Notes under the pieces: generated by a model | Seen by the model: only the letters and a program-made list of their open reading frames with translations | The model's database searches: none | Told to the model about the DNA's origin: nothing | Shown: piece by piece, positions 9,208 through 17,700 of the stretch | Layout: each line of letters opens with the position of its first letter | Position numbering within the stretch: position 1 is the first letter of the stretch | Made by a program: the position numbers and the translations under genes | Assembly (NCBI RefSeq): GCF_014646655.1 | Contig: NZ_BMNR01000002.1 | Coordinates: forward strand, 62,001 to 126,000 | Direction: 5' to 3' | DNA: 64,000 nt | DNA from: Yeosuana aromativorans | GTDB lineage: Bacteria; Bacteroidota; Bacteroidia; Flavobacteriales; Flavobacteriaceae

Positions 9208-9232
9208 CCCGAGCCAAAAGCTGGGGTTTTTT
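9208..9232 (+). terminator. Terminator after tsaC
   Basis: CCCGAGC (9208-9214) pairs with GCTGGGG (9220-9226) with one mismatch, then TTTTTT. The promoter-like stretch that follows (9234-9288) resembles those at 13925 and 14775. Confidence 0.85.
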
Positions 9233-9310
9233 GTTTACAACTGTTTAAAATTTATGTTTTAAATTTTTAGGATTTGCTTTACCTTGCCCATCGATAACAA
9301 TAGGTATTTT

Positions 9311-10150
9311 ATGAAACAGTTTAAAATTAAAAATAGTTATATGGTTTTCTGTTTGCTCCTCTTTTTTGGATGCCGAACAACGATGCCCGAACAAACCAGC
9401 CAAAGCACACAACCATCAAGTAATAGCATAGCAAAGCGAGAGTATTCGGTACAATCTGTTTTGTGGGTTCAGCATGCAGCCGAGTATAAAGCCTTATGTT
9501 ATCAAGCCTTCAATGTAGCCAAATTTCAATTGGACAAGGTGCTTTCAGAAGGCAATAATACGGGCAAACCACTGGCCATTGTGACGGATATTGACGAGAC
9601 TATTTTTGACAACAGTCCTTATGAGGCAAAATTGATAACGGACAATGTGGAGTATTCCCATGATACATGGGTAGAATGGGAACAGTTACAAAAAGCCAAG
9701 CCCATACCAGGATCATTGGAATTTTTAAACTATGCTGAATCCAAAGGTGTGCAGGTGTTTTACATATCCAATATTTCTAAAATTCAAGAAGATTTAACCA
9801 TGGAGCACCTTAAGAATCTTGGATTTCCTAATGTTGACAAACAACACATTTTGTTTAGGGATAAAACCAGCGGAAAAGAGGAGAGAAGGCAAACGGTTTC
9901 AAAAGATAATACCATTGTCATGCTGCTCGGGGATACACTTTCAGACTTTTCAAATGTGTTTGATAACAAGTCCACTGCCGAAAGAAACAGCGCAGCACAA
10001 AGTTTAAAGGAAAAATTTGGTAAAGAGTTTATTGTATTGCCTGGCCCAACTTATGGCGATTGGGAAATGAAAGGGATTTATGAAGGCAATTACAAATGGA
10101 CCGAAGTACAGAAAGACTCCATTAGAAAGGCCAAATTGATTACGTATTAA
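9311..10150 (+). CDS. 5'-nucleotidase, lipoprotein e(P4) family
   Basis: This 279-residue class C acid phosphatase of the HAD superfamily removes phosphate from nucleotides such as NMN and 5'-nucleotides at the cell surface. The signal peptide ends with LLLFFGC (lipidated C21). The nucleophile motif is VTDIDETIFDNS (D93 and D95), motif II is in YISNISK, and the acidic motif is LLGDTLSDF. I chose the ATG at 9311 because it starts the lipoprotein signal with KQFKIK; the longer frame from 9284 would put ten polar residues before it. It stands alone between terminators. Confidence 0.92.
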   Translation: MKQFKIKNSYMVFCLLLFFGCRTTMPEQTSQSTQPSSNSIAKREYSVQSVLWVQHAAEYKALCYQAFNVAKFQLDKVLSEGNNTGKPLAIVTDIDETIFDNSPYEAKLITDNVEYSHDTWVEWEQLQKAKPIPGSLEFLNYAESKGVQVFYISNISKIQEDLTMEHLKNLGFPNVDKQHILFRDKTSGKEERRQTVSKDNTIVMLLGDTLSDFSNVFDNKSTAERNSAAQSLKEKFGKEFIVLPGPTYGDWEMKGIYEGNYKWTEVQKDSIRKAKLITY

Positions 10151-10175
10151 AACAGTTATATATAAATGAACAAAA

Positions 10176-10202
10176 CCCTAAGCGACTCGCTTGGGGTTTT
10201 TT
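10176..10202 (+). terminator. Terminator after the e(P4) phosphatase gene
   Basis: A nine-base-pair stem CCCTAAGCG/CGCTTGGGG with a three-base loop (ACT-type) precedes a T run. Confidence 0.88.
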
Positions 10203-10238
10203 ATTTGATTCCTTTTCACCAAAAAAAATGTTAAAAAA

Positions 10239-10270
10239 TTTGCGAAACCAAATAGTTGCATATATATTTG
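10239..10270 (+). promoter_or_regulatory. Bacteroidota-type promoter of the ArsR/SRPBCC operon
   Basis: A TTTG element at 10239-10242 lies 20 bases before TATATTTG (10263-10270), matching the TTTG-N19/20-TAnnTTTG consensus. The ArsR start codon is 30 bases downstream. Confidence 0.7.
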
Positions 10271-10300
10271 CAATCAATCAGTTTCATAAAAGCAAAAACG

Positions 10301-10624
10301 ATGCGAAGAGATATCTTTCAAGCCATTGCAGACCCAACCAGACGCTCCATCATAGCATTGATAGCCGTGCAAGCCATGACGCCCAATGCAATTGCAGAAA
10401 ATTTTGATATCACCCGTCAAGCCGTATCCAAACATTTAAGAATCTTGTCTGAATGTGATCTGCTCAAGCAAGAACAACAGGGACGCGAAATTTATTATCA
10501 ACTGGAAATTGATAAAATGAAGGAAATCGACCAATGGTTGGAACAGTATAGACAAATCTGGGAAAGCCGTTTTGATCAACTTGATACGTATTTAGCTAAA
10601 CTTCAAAAAGACAAAAAACAATGA
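10301..10624 (+). CDS. ArsR-family winged-helix repressor
   Basis: The 107-residue protein has the ArsR/SmtB DNA-binding core over almost its whole length: IFQAIADPTRRSIIALI, then the recognition helix in NFDITRQAVSKHLRILSE (about 39-56) and the wing (QEQQGREIYYQL). It has no cysteine pair of the arsenic/zinc sensing type, so it more likely belongs to the subgroup that pairs with AHSA1/SRPBCC proteins. It overlaps the next gene by four bases (ATGA) and so probably regulates its own operon of SRPBCC proteins. The start at 10301 fits the family and the promoter; in-frame codons upstream lie in the promoter. Confidence 0.93.
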   Translation: MRRDIFQAIADPTRRSIIALIAVQAMTPNAIAENFDITRQAVSKHLRILSECDLLKQEQQGREIYYQLEIDKMKEIDQWLEQYRQIWESRFDQLDTYLAKLQKDKKQ

Positions 10625-11496
10625 ATAAATCAGGCAATAGAGAACTTAGAATCTCAAAAACTTTGAGCGCTCCCATTGAACTGGCCTGGGAGGTGTGGAC
10701 CAATCCAAACCATATAGCAAATTGGTGGGGACCCAATGGGTTTGCCAATACCATTCATAAGATGGACTTTCAAGAAGGAGGTGAATGGATTTTGACCATG
10801 CATGGGCCTGACGGCACTAACTACCCCAATAAGAGTGTGTTCAAGGAAATCATTCCGTTAAAAAAAATTGTGTTTGAACACTTCAATCCGCATTTTATTA
10901 CAACCATTCAATTTGAAAGCAACGGGCAAAACACCTTATTGAATTGGTCTATGGTATTTGATACCTCAGAAATGCTAGAAACCGTCGTTAAAGCACATAA
11001 AGCAGATGAAGGCTTAAAACAAAATATAGAAAAATTAGAAAATTATCTGAGACAACATGTGAACCAACAAAATGTAATTGTTGAGCGTGTTTTTAATGCA
11101 GATAGACCATTGGTATGGCGAGCCATTACTGAAAAGGAAATGATGAAACAATGGTATTTTGACCTTACCGAATTTAAAGCTGTTGTGGGATTTAAGTTTG
11201 AGTTTATGGGAGGAAAAGAGGGTGGAAAACAATGGAAGCATTTATGTGAAATAACTGAAGTTGTTCCCGAAAACAAACTTACCTATTCATGGAAATATGA
11301 AGGTTGCCCGGGGATTTCTTACGTTACCTTTGAGCTTTTTAATGAGAACGAAAACACACGATTGAAATTAACTCATTCGGGTATAACTACATTTCCTGCA
11401 GATGTTCCTGACTTTGCCATTCATAACTTTGAACAAGGTTGGAATCATATCATAAATATTTCTATGAAAGAATTTTTTAAAAAAAACAATCATTAA
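10621..11496 (+). CDS. Tandem AHSA1/SRPBCC domain protein
   Basis: This 291-residue protein contains two START-like AHSA1 domains, about 6-137 and 142-288. Each starts with the usual pattern ([51 protein letters not shown]). The fold forms a hydrophobic pocket for a small ligand, and in this family the ligand is mostly unknown. The second domain resembles the polyketide-type SRPBCC proteins that are often regulated by ArsR proteins. It is translationally coupled to the ArsR gene. The fusion of two domains, followed by two more single-domain paralogues, looks like local duplication. Confidence 0.9.
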   Translation: MNKSGNRELRISKTLSAPIELAWEVWTNPNHIANWWGPNGFANTIHKMDFQEGGEWILTMHGPDGTNYPNKSVFKEIIPLKKIVFEHFNPHFITTIQFESNGQNTLLNWSMVFDTSEMLETVVKAHKADEGLKQNIEKLENYLRQHVNQQNVIVERVFNADRPLVWRAITEKEMMKQWYFDLTEFKAVVGFKFEFMGGKEGGKQWKHLCEITEVVPENKLTYSWKYEGCPGISYVTFELFNENENTRLKLTHSGITTFPADVPDFAIHNFEQGWNHIINISMKEFFKKNNH

Positions 11497-11507
11497 AAAG
11501 GACCAAC

Positions 11508-12005
11508 ATGAAAACAGCATTATCATTCGACTTTACTGTAAACAAGGAAACTAGGACTGTTAATGTAATCAAGGAATTTGCGGCCAACCTTGATTTGGTT
11601 TGGAGCGCTTGGACAACCCCAGAAATCCTTGACCAGTGGTGGGCTCCAAAGCCTTTTCTTTCTAAAACAAAAGTTATGGATTTTGAAGTAGGAGGACGCC
11701 GATTTTATGCTATGGTAAGTCCAGAAGGACAACAGCATTGGTCGGTTCAGAAGTATATTTCCATCAATCCAAAAACCAATTTCAAAATGTATAATGCGTT
11801 TGCGGACAAAGACGAAAATCTTGACTTACCCGGTTCTGAATGGGACTTAAGTTTTAGTGAACAAAACGGCACCACAAAAGTAAGTATCACCATCAAAAAC
11901 GATTCGCTTGAACGTATGGAGAAAATGATAGAAATGGGCTTCAAAGAAGGATTTACCGCAACCATAAACGAGTTGGACACATTATTATCAACCTTAAAAA
12001 GCTAA
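11508..12005 (+). CDS. AHSA1/SRPBCC domain protein (paralogue 2)
   Basis: The 165-residue single-domain START-like protein has [28 protein letters not shown] at its N-terminal third and the helix [21 protein letters not shown] at its end. It is clearly paralogous to the next gene (same FDFxVxKExxT start and the same C-terminal helix pattern) and less closely related to the tandem protein before it. It lies 11 bp after that gene in the ArsR operon. The ligand is unknown. Confidence 0.9.
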   Translation: MKTALSFDFTVNKETRTVNVIKEFAANLDLVWSAWTTPEILDQWWAPKPFLSKTKVMDFEVGGRRFYAMVSPEGQQHWSVQKYISINPKTNFKMYNAFADKDENLDLPGSEWDLSFSEQNGTTKVSITIKNDSLERMEKMIEMGFKEGFTATINELDTLLSTLKS

Positions 12006-12009
12006 TAAA

Positions 12010-12516
12010 ATGAAACATAATCTTCAATTTGATTTCTTGGTAGATAAAGAAAAAAACACCTTGACCATTACACGGGAATTTGCAGCCAACCGCCAATTGG
12101 TATGGGATTGTTACACCAAAAGCGAACTGCTTGACCAATGGTTTGCACCTCAACCGTTGACCACCAAAACCAAATCAATGGATTTTAGCGAAGGTGGTCA
12201 CTGGCATTACGCAATGGTAGAACCCAACGGAACCGAATACTGGGGGTTAACAGAATACCTTACCATCAAGCCCATAGATTACTACATAGCCTTAGATGCG
12301 TTTAGTAATGACAAAGGAGAAATAAACCCTGAGCTTCCGCGTGCCAAATGGAACGTAACCTTTACCGATAAAGGACATAACGCCATAGTTGAAACGATAG
12401 TAACCTACAACTCACTTGCCGATTTAGAGGCCGTTATCAACATGGGTATGAAAGATGGATTGACATCTACTTTAGAGCGTTTAGACAGCTTGTTGTTGAC
12501 AATTAACAAAGGCTAA
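12010..12516 (+). CDS. AHSA1/SRPBCC domain protein (paralogue 3)
   Basis: The 168-residue protein is closely related to the preceding gene (TREFAANRQLVWDCYTKSEL versus [19 protein letters not shown]; both end with a xMGMKDGLTST / [11 protein letters not shown] helix). The spacing is four bases after the preceding stop. It ends the ArsR operon, followed by a terminator. The function is unknown beyond the ligand-pocket fold. Confidence 0.9.
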   Translation: MKHNLQFDFLVDKEKNTLTITREFAANRQLVWDCYTKSELLDQWFAPQPLTTKTKSMDFSEGGHWHYAMVEPNGTEYWGLTEYLTIKPIDYYIALDAFSNDKGEINPELPRAKWNVTFTDKGHNAIVETIVTYNSLADLEAVINMGMKDGLTSTLERLDSLLLTINKG

Positions 12517-12541
12517 CTAATAATTGATAATCAATAATCAT

Positions 12542-12570
12542 CCCGAGCCTTTGGCTTGGGATTTGTTTTT
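12542..12570 (+). terminator. Terminator of the ArsR/SRPBCC operon
   Basis: CCCGAGCC (12542-12549) and GGCTTGGG (12553-12560) form an eight-pair stem with a three-base loop, then a T-rich tract. Confidence 0.85.
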
Positions 12571-12698
12571 TATAATTGTTTATACTCCAATTTTTAATTT
12601 TTGGTGATATAGATTAACTTCGCAAATCAAGCTATAAAAAATTGAATTGTTTTTAAAACTAACCACCTTTGTCTAGTAATCCCAAATGTATACAATAC

Positions 12699-13799
12699 AT
12701 GCTTAAAATCATTGAAAAAATACCCAAACTAATAGTTTTTCTGTCCGTTTTATTAATACTTGGTTGTTCAGGTGAAAAAAATCTTTTGGTGCAGTATTCA
12801 AATCCTGAAATTGACTATTGGGGACGGATAGATTCTACTGGAGTTGATGGAGTGAATTTATATTGGTCAGGAACGTCAATCAAGATGAATTTTCAGGGGC
12901 AGTCAATCAAGGCCTTGTTAAAAGATGAAACTGGAAATAATTATTACAATGTCATCATTGACAATGATAGTGCGGTTCTGTTAAGACCAGATACTACCAA
13001 AACATATTATCAATTGGCGTCACGGTTGCCCGAAGGGAACCATTCGGTTGAGATTTTTAAAAGGACCGAGTGGGATAGAGGTACAACTACTTTTTATGGG
13101 TTTGAAATTCAAAAGGGAGCAAAATTATTGCCAAAACCAGCACCTAAAAAAAGGCAAATAGAATTTTACGGAAACTCCATAACGGCAGGTTACGCTGTTG
13201 AAGATTATTCTGGTGGAGATTCCCCAGATAGCACCTATACCAATAACTATTTAAGCTATTCGGCAATTACCGCAAGACACTATGATGCCAAATACCAATG
13301 TATCTGTAAAAGCGGCATTGGTATAACCATTAGTTGGTTTCCGTTAATCATGCCGGACATCTACGATAGATTGAATCCTGCAGATTCTACAAGCACATGG
13401 GATTTTTCATTGTATAAACCCGATATTGTTGTGATTAATCTACTTCAGAACGATTCGTGGTTAGTCAATATGCCTGAAAGAGAAGAATTTAAGAAGAACT
13501 TTGGAGGTCAATTGCCTAGTGATGACTATTTTATAAACGCCTATCAGCAATTTGTGGCCAACATACGGAAACAATATCCAGAAGCAAATATCATATGCAT
13601 GCTTGGGAATATGGATATTACCAAAGAAGGCTCAAAATGGATTGACTTTGTAAAAACAGCGGTAGCTAATTTAAAGGATGAGAATATTTACACCTGCATT
13701 GTACCTTTTAAAGGAACGCCCGGACATCCCTCAATACGAGAACAAGAAAGTTTGGCAAACAGTCTTATTCAATGTATTGATTCTAACATAGATTGGTGA
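12699..13799 (+). CDS. CE2-like SGNH/GDSL esterase lipoprotein
   Basis: This 366-residue protein has a lipoprotein signal (LSVLLILGC, C23). Residues about 35-140 form a beta-sandwich of the kind found at the start of carbohydrate esterase family 2, followed by an SGNH hydrolase domain. The nucleophile block is FYGNSITAGY (Ser160), block III is LLQNDSW, and the catalytic His is in GHPS near residue 340. CE2 enzymes deacetylate xylan or other plant and algal glycans, so a surface polysaccharide deacetylase is likely. I take 12699 as start because it begins the signal peptide. A TAACTTCG element at 12615-12622 could be its -7 box. Confidence 0.88.
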   Translation: MLKIIEKIPKLIVFLSVLLILGCSGEKNLLVQYSNPEIDYWGRIDSTGVDGVNLYWSGTSIKMNFQGQSIKALLKDETGNNYYNVIIDNDSAVLLRPDTTKTYYQLASRLPEGNHSVEIFKRTEWDRGTTTFYGFEIQKGAKLLPKPAPKKRQIEFYGNSITAGYAVEDYSGGDSPDSTYTNNYLSYSAITARHYDAKYQCICKSGIGITISWFPLIMPDIYDRLNPADSTSTWDFSLYKPDIVVINLLQNDSWLVNMPEREEFKKNFGGQLPSDDYFINAYQQFVANIRKQYPEANIICMLGNMDITKEGSKWIDFVKTAVANLKDENIYTCIVPFKGTPGHPSIREQESLANSLIQCIDSNIDW

Positions 13800-13861
13800 T
13801 TTGTCACTTCTAGTGGATTTGTGACGTAAAACGGCACAAATTTGTATCAAGAAGTGGGGTA

Positions 13862-13981
13862 GCGCGCCTAGTTCTCGATACAATTTTCCATTGAAAATCA
13901 CTCGAACTGACTGAGTTTTGTTTGTTTATAACTCCTTACAACTTGATTTCTAGATTTGTAGGATTTGGATTAAATTAGCTT
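13862..13981 (+). repeat. 120-bp hairpin-plus-promoter repeat, copy A
   Basis: This copy and the one at 14713-14831 match at about 100 of 120 positions in a hand alignment. The first 47 bases form a hairpin with AGTTCTCGATAC on one side and CACTCGAACT on the other, around an ATTTTC/GAAAAT inner stem. The rest is T-rich and holds TAGATTTG (13951-13958), a -7 element, and the shared end block GGATTTGGATTAAATTAGCTT-like (last 23 bases identical). It precedes the methyltransferase gene by 80 bases. Confidence 0.85.
13951..13958 (+). promoter_or_regulatory. Possible -7 element of the methyltransferase gene
   Basis: TAGATTTG fits TAnnTTTG, sits at the same place in repeat A as TAACTTTG in repeat B, and is 100 bases before the start codon. 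No good -33 TTG is seen at the right spacing. Confidence 0.45.
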
Positions 13982-14060
13982 GTCTGATATAAAGCATTAA
14001 AAAATTTGAGAAACTGTCATCAATACTTGACATGTCTTCATCATAAATAAAGCTCTAATT

Positions 14061-14696
14061 ATGCCTGAATTTTGGGAATCCGTTTATAAAAGCAATGAAC
14101 GCATGTGGGGAGAGAACCCTACTGACAATGCAAGGAACGTACTTGCTTTCTTGCAGAAACACAATATTAAAAATTTATTGATTCCAGGATTTGGTTATGG
14201 TAGAAATGCCAAGGTGTTTTACGATGAAGGATTTGATGTTACCGGCATTGAAATATCCAAAACGGCCATAGAAAGAGCCAGAAACTATTTTGGCAGTGCT
14301 GTAACCATTCACCACGGCTCTGTTACAGAGATGCCCTTTGATACAAACCAATATCAATCAATCTACTGTTACTCGCTCATTCACCTTTTGAATGCGGCCG
14401 ACAGAAAAAAACTAATTGCAGATTGTTATGCACAATTAAAGCCTAATGGCATCATGGTTTTTGTGGCATTATCTACAAACGATAAGCGATTTGGCTTGGG
14501 AGAAGAGCTGGATAAAAATACTTTCCATTCGCCTCAAGGACTGACCCTTTACTTTTATGACGAAGCCTCCATTCAAGCAGCGTTTGGTAATTACCATATT
14601 ATTGAGGCGAAAGAAATCAATGAACCAGAAGAAAATCCAAATGAAAAACATTGGATGATTGTGTGTGAGAAAAAAACGGCCCACAACAACACCTAA
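14061..14696 (+). CDS. Class I SAM-dependent methyltransferase
   Basis: The 211-residue protein has a Rossmann-fold methyltransferase core: motif I IPGFGYGRNAKVFYDEGFDV (about 40-59), the acidic residue of motif II in GIEISK, SVTEMPFDTNQY and the motif IV region YCYSLIHLL. The arrangement resembles the TehB/thiopurine methyltransferase group, which act on small molecules. The substrate is not predictable. It is flanked on both sides by copies of the 120-bp repeat, so it forms a small cassette with the DUF4062 gene, and could have been moved or lost by recombination between them. Confidence 0.88.
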   Translation: MPEFWESVYKSNERMWGENPTDNARNVLAFLQKHNIKNLLIPGFGYGRNAKVFYDEGFDVTGIEISKTAIERARNYFGSAVTIHHGSVTEMPFDTNQYQSIYCYSLIHLLNAADRKKLIADCYAQLKPNGIMVFVALSTNDKRFGLGEELDKNTFHSPQGLTLYFYDEASIQAAFGNYHIIEAKEINEPEENPNEKHWMIVCEKKTAHNNT

Positions 14697-14712
14697 AGCG
14701 TATGGCAGGTTA

Positions 14713-14831
14713 ACGCACCTAGTTCTCGATACGATTTTCTAAAGAAAATCACTCGAACTGACAGGGTTGGTTTGTTTATAACTGTTAATAACTTGGGTTT
14801 TAACTTTGTAGGATTTGGATTAAATTAGCTT
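14713..14831 (+). repeat. 120-bp hairpin-plus-promoter repeat, copy B
   Basis: This is the second copy, starting 16 bases after the methyltransferase stop. Its hairpin arms are at 14721-14739 and 14744-14759. TAACTTTG (14801-14808) is at the place of the -7 element and the last 23 bases are identical to copy A. The DUF4062 gene starts 55 bases after it. The hairpin may terminate the upstream gene while the tail promotes the next. Confidence 0.85.
14801..14808 (+). promoter_or_regulatory. Possible -7 element of the DUF4062 gene
   Basis: TAACTTTG fits TAnnTTTG and is 78 bases before the start codon. It is inside repeat copy B. Confidence 0.45.
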
Positions 14832-14886
14832 AACGGAAAGAATAGTTAATTTGATTTTTTCTATTATTAGTTAAGCTTAATCAGAA

Positions 14887-16059
14887 ATGAAACAAATAAA
14901 AGAAATAAAGCTTTTTGTATCCTGCCCTAGTGATATTGTTGATGAGCTAGATTCTGTAAAACTAGTCGTTGAGGATATTAATAAAACGATGGGAGAACAA
15001 AATTCCTATGTTTTAAAACTTTTAAATTGGAAGACTGATACTTATACTCAAATTGGTTCTGATGCTCAAGAGGTAATCAACAATCAAATTGAAAGTCAAT
15101 ATGATATTTTGGTTGGTCTTGTTTGGCTTAAACTTGGTACTCCCACAAAAAGGGATAAATCTGGAACCGTAGAAGAGATTAATAGAGCGTTAAAAAATAA
15201 TGAAAAAGAACAATTGATCTATTTTAAAACTGCTCCGCCAACTGATATAACAAAAATCAACCCAGAAGAATTGAAAAAAATTAATCAATTCAAGAATGAG
15301 TTGGGCGATAAGGGTGTTCTCTATCACGAATTTTCTTCGACAACAAAATTTGAATCTTTGTTTAGAATTCAATTAACAAAATTGATTTATGATAAACTGT
15401 CAAATAAAGATATCACTAAAAATGCTGATAGCAGAGGTTTGTCCGAAATTGTAGAGGATAAATATTCTCATATTACAAATTTAATTGCTGAAGTAGAAAA
15501 TTTTGATGAGAGAATTATCGAGTTAGACATTTTTAACTCAGTAGAGGTTGCTGAATCACATTTAAACTTGGTTACAACTTCCCTAAATTCAATGAGTGAG
15601 TCAATGAATGATTGGACTATAAAAATGGAAAGCAGATCAAAGGAAATGAACGTGGTTAATAATATCAAGGACCAACGATTGAAACTTTCTAAGCAAAAAA
15701 TAATTATTAATTTATTGGCATCAGAATTGTTAGATTTTAACAACCGGATTAAAAATGAGTTGCCAATTTTCTCCGAGAATTTTAGAAAAGTAGGCTCATC
15801 ATATTCTAATGTACTTCTTATAGCTAAAAGTTTTAATACTAATGAGGTGGAAGGTATTAAAGAATCTGCAAAAAGCTTGCTTATTAGTTCTGAAAACTCA
15901 TTAGAAAGTTTAGCTACTTTGTTAAAGACAATTATGGAATTACCTCCTTTAAATTTTAAGTTTAATAAAGCAAAGAGAGAGACGGAGATTACTATAAAAG
16001 ACTTGACATTAGAAACGATGGAAGGCATCAAATTATTGAATGAGGCACTAAAGGATTAA
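14887..16059 (+). CDS. DUF4062 N-terminal domain protein, candidate conflict-system effector
   Basis: The protein has 390 residues. The first 165 match the DUF4062 pattern: KLFVSCPSDIVDELDSV at the start, LNWKTDT, QEVINNQI, YDILVGLVWLKLGTPT and SGTVEEINRAL. This domain is TIR-like in fold and is usually joined to NTPase or sensor domains in proteins linked to prokaryotic immunity. Here the rest (about 175-390) is unrecognised and mostly helical, with likely coiled coils (NNIKDQRLKLSKQKIIINLL region). No ATPase motif and no membrane segment are seen. Bases are more AT-rich than in neighbouring housekeeping genes, and repeat B lies directly upstream, which fits an acquired gene. Role in defence is inference. 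Confidence 0.8.
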   Translation: MKQIKEIKLFVSCPSDIVDELDSVKLVVEDINKTMGEQNSYVLKLLNWKTDTYTQIGSDAQEVINNQIESQYDILVGLVWLKLGTPTKRDKSGTVEEINRALKNNEKEQLIYFKTAPPTDITKINPEELKKINQFKNELGDKGVLYHEFSSTTKFESLFRIQLTKLIYDKLSNKDITKNADSRGLSEIVEDKYSHITNLIAEVENFDERIIELDIFNSVEVAESHLNLVTTSLNSMSESMNDWTIKMESRSKEMNVVNNIKDQRLKLSKQKIIINLLASELLDFNNRIKNELPIFSENFRKVGSSYSNVLLIAKSFNTNEVEGIKESAKSLLISSENSLESLATLLKTIMELPPLNFKFNKAKRETEITIKDLTLETMEGIKLLNEALKD

Positions 16060-16095
16060 GCTGAAAACTGTAATCTTAATTCTTTCATCAAAAAC

Positions 16096-17568
16096 TCAAT
16101 CGCCACCCTTAAACTCTTTCATTTCCTCTAACGGTTCCAGTGTTTGGTTGTCTTTCCAAATAGTGGCATCATAACTATGTAGCGTCATATAAGGCACGGT
16201 TTTGGCTTCGGTCAATGTTTTAAAATCCGTTTGGCTTATATTGCTATGAGCGGTCAGCAACAGTTCCTGTTTGGTCATGATGTTGCCCTCAATAGTAAAG
16301 TCAAAACTGGTCTTGTTCTTTTCGGGGCTGTTTTCAATAAATTTCAGGGGGCGACTCACATAAAAATAACGGCCTTCCTCAAGTTTGATGTATTGTGGCT
16401 GGTATATGTTTAGGCTGTCCTTTTGAAAAATAACAGTGCCTTGCCGTCTGTTTTCAACATACTTAACACCCAACAGCAATTTTAAATTAAACTTCTCGCC
16501 ACGTTTGCCCTCGGCAAATTTAAAGTTCACCCGTGTGATGGCGTAGGTGTCATTGGTTATGTAAAGCGTGCCGGTGTATTTGGCCTTTGACCGCCTGGGT
16601 GCATAGTTGATGATGTAAATCAGCTCGTTATTAAAGCTGGAAACATCCACAAAGCGGTAGGTGTATAAATTGGCATCCAGCAGTTTTAAGAGCATGCTGT
16701 TGTCATAAAATTGTGAGCGCTTTAAAAGTTCGGTGGCTTGCCCTTTTAAATCATTAATTTCGTACTCGTTCTTTTTAGGCTCTTGTTTGTCTTTTTCCTT
16801 AAGCGATAAGGAATCCTCAATCTTAAACAGACCTGTTTTTAGTTTATAGGTTAGCGTGGTGTCCAAATATTTCAATATCACACGCTCGGTTCGGTTTTGA
16901 ACCTCGTCAATGGACAGATTGTTTTTTTGGTCCAGCAGCTCGGTGGCTTTTTGAACGCTTAGTTTTGTTTGTGATGAGTCACCTACATACAATACGCCTT
17001 TAAAATCCTTAAAATGCTTGGTTTTACTATTGATAATGGCTTTTGACAGTGAATCTAGACTGCTATTGGCCAGCTTTAGGTTTCCTTTTTTGACGTGTGA
17101 TGATTTTTCAATGTTAAAATCCAGTTTGTCAAAATCCATATAAGCAGTTTCCCTAGAAAATATATCGTGTTTGTATAAGTTGGTTTGGTAGTTTTTAGAT
17201 AGGTTTCGGCGTGCCCTGGCAATGATGGAATCGGCATTGGGTTTTTTGTTGCTGATATAAACCGTACTGAGTTGGTTGATGGCTTCGTCTAGCGGAATGA
17301 TAAAATGTAAATCCGTTATGTCCTGAACGCTTAGCGTTTTATTTGTGTAGCCCAAGCAGGAAATGGTCACCGTTTGGTTTTGGGCCGTGGCTTGAATGGT
17401 AAAATAGCCTTCTTCATTTGAGATAACGCCATTGTATTCGCCAGTTTTGATGGCTGCAAACGGAATGGGTTTTTCAGTGTTTTTGTCAACGAGCCTGGCC
17501 GTAATGTTTTGAGCACAAACAACTGTGGTGGCCAATAGCATGCAAAGTAGTGCAACGGTTTTTTTCAT
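16096..17568 (-). CDS. Carboxypeptidase-regulatory-like domain protein, exported
   Basis: The 490-residue protein has a signal peptide (ending VVCAQ, about residue 20) and a carboxypeptidase-regulatory-like sandwich (about 21-100; KPIPFAAIKTGEYNGVISNEEGYFTI). The remaining 390 residues have the mixed, beta-rich look of DUF5686-like outer-membrane proteins of Bacteroidota, with YDATIWKDNQTLEPLEEMKEF near the C-terminus. A shorter barrel than the usual DUF5686 proteins (about 800 residues) is implied, so this may be the related single-domain group. I use the ATG at 17568 because it starts the signal peptide with KKT. It is convergent with the DUF4062 gene. Function unknown. Confidence 0.82.
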   Translation of the reverse strand: MKKTVALLCMLLATTVVCAQNITARLVDKNTEKPIPFAAIKTGEYNGVISNEEGYFTIQATAQNQTVTISCLGYTNKTLSVQDITDLHFIIPLDEAINQLSTVYISNKKPNADSIIARARRNLSKNYQTNLYKHDIFSRETAYMDFDKLDFNIEKSSHVKKGNLKLANSSLDSLSKAIINSKTKHFKDFKGVLYVGDSSQTKLSVQKATELLDQKNNLSIDEVQNRTERVILKYLDTTLTYKLKTGLFKIEDSLSLKEKDKQEPKKNEYEINDLKGQATELLKRSQFYDNSMLLKLLDANLYTYRFVDVSSFNNELIYIINYAPRRSKAKYTGTLYITNDTYAITRVNFKFAEGKRGEKFNLKLLLGVKYVENRRQGTVIFQKDSLNIYQPQYIKLEEGRYFYVSRPLKFIENSPEKNKTSFDFTIEGNIMTKQELLLTAHSNISQTDFKTLTEAKTVPYMTLHSYDATIWKDNQTLEPLEEMKEFKGGD

Positions 17569-17669
17569 AATGATGGTCTTCACTAAACGGACGAATAACG
17601 CTCAAGAATGTTACAAATATAAAATAATAGTTATCATGCCGTTTTACTTTAAATAAAAGAGGAATTAAC

Positions 17670-17677
17670 TACATTTG
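17670..17677 (+). promoter_or_regulatory. Possible -7 element for ychF
   Basis: TACATTTG fits the consensus and lies 24 bases before the ychF start codon; the upstream -33 region is not a clear TTG. Confidence 0.45.
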
Positions 17678-17700
17678 CACTCGCAAAAATTATCAAAATT

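Noticed and set aside
13862-14831. The two 120-bp repeats as attachment sites of an integrated element
   Set aside because: No integrase or transposase is present, the copies differ at about one in six positions, and the tail occurs elsewhere; a promoter-module repeat fits better.
14175-16031. Long minus-strand frames inside the methyltransferase and DUF4062 genes
   Set aside because: They are shadows of the plus-strand genes, with no motifs of their own.
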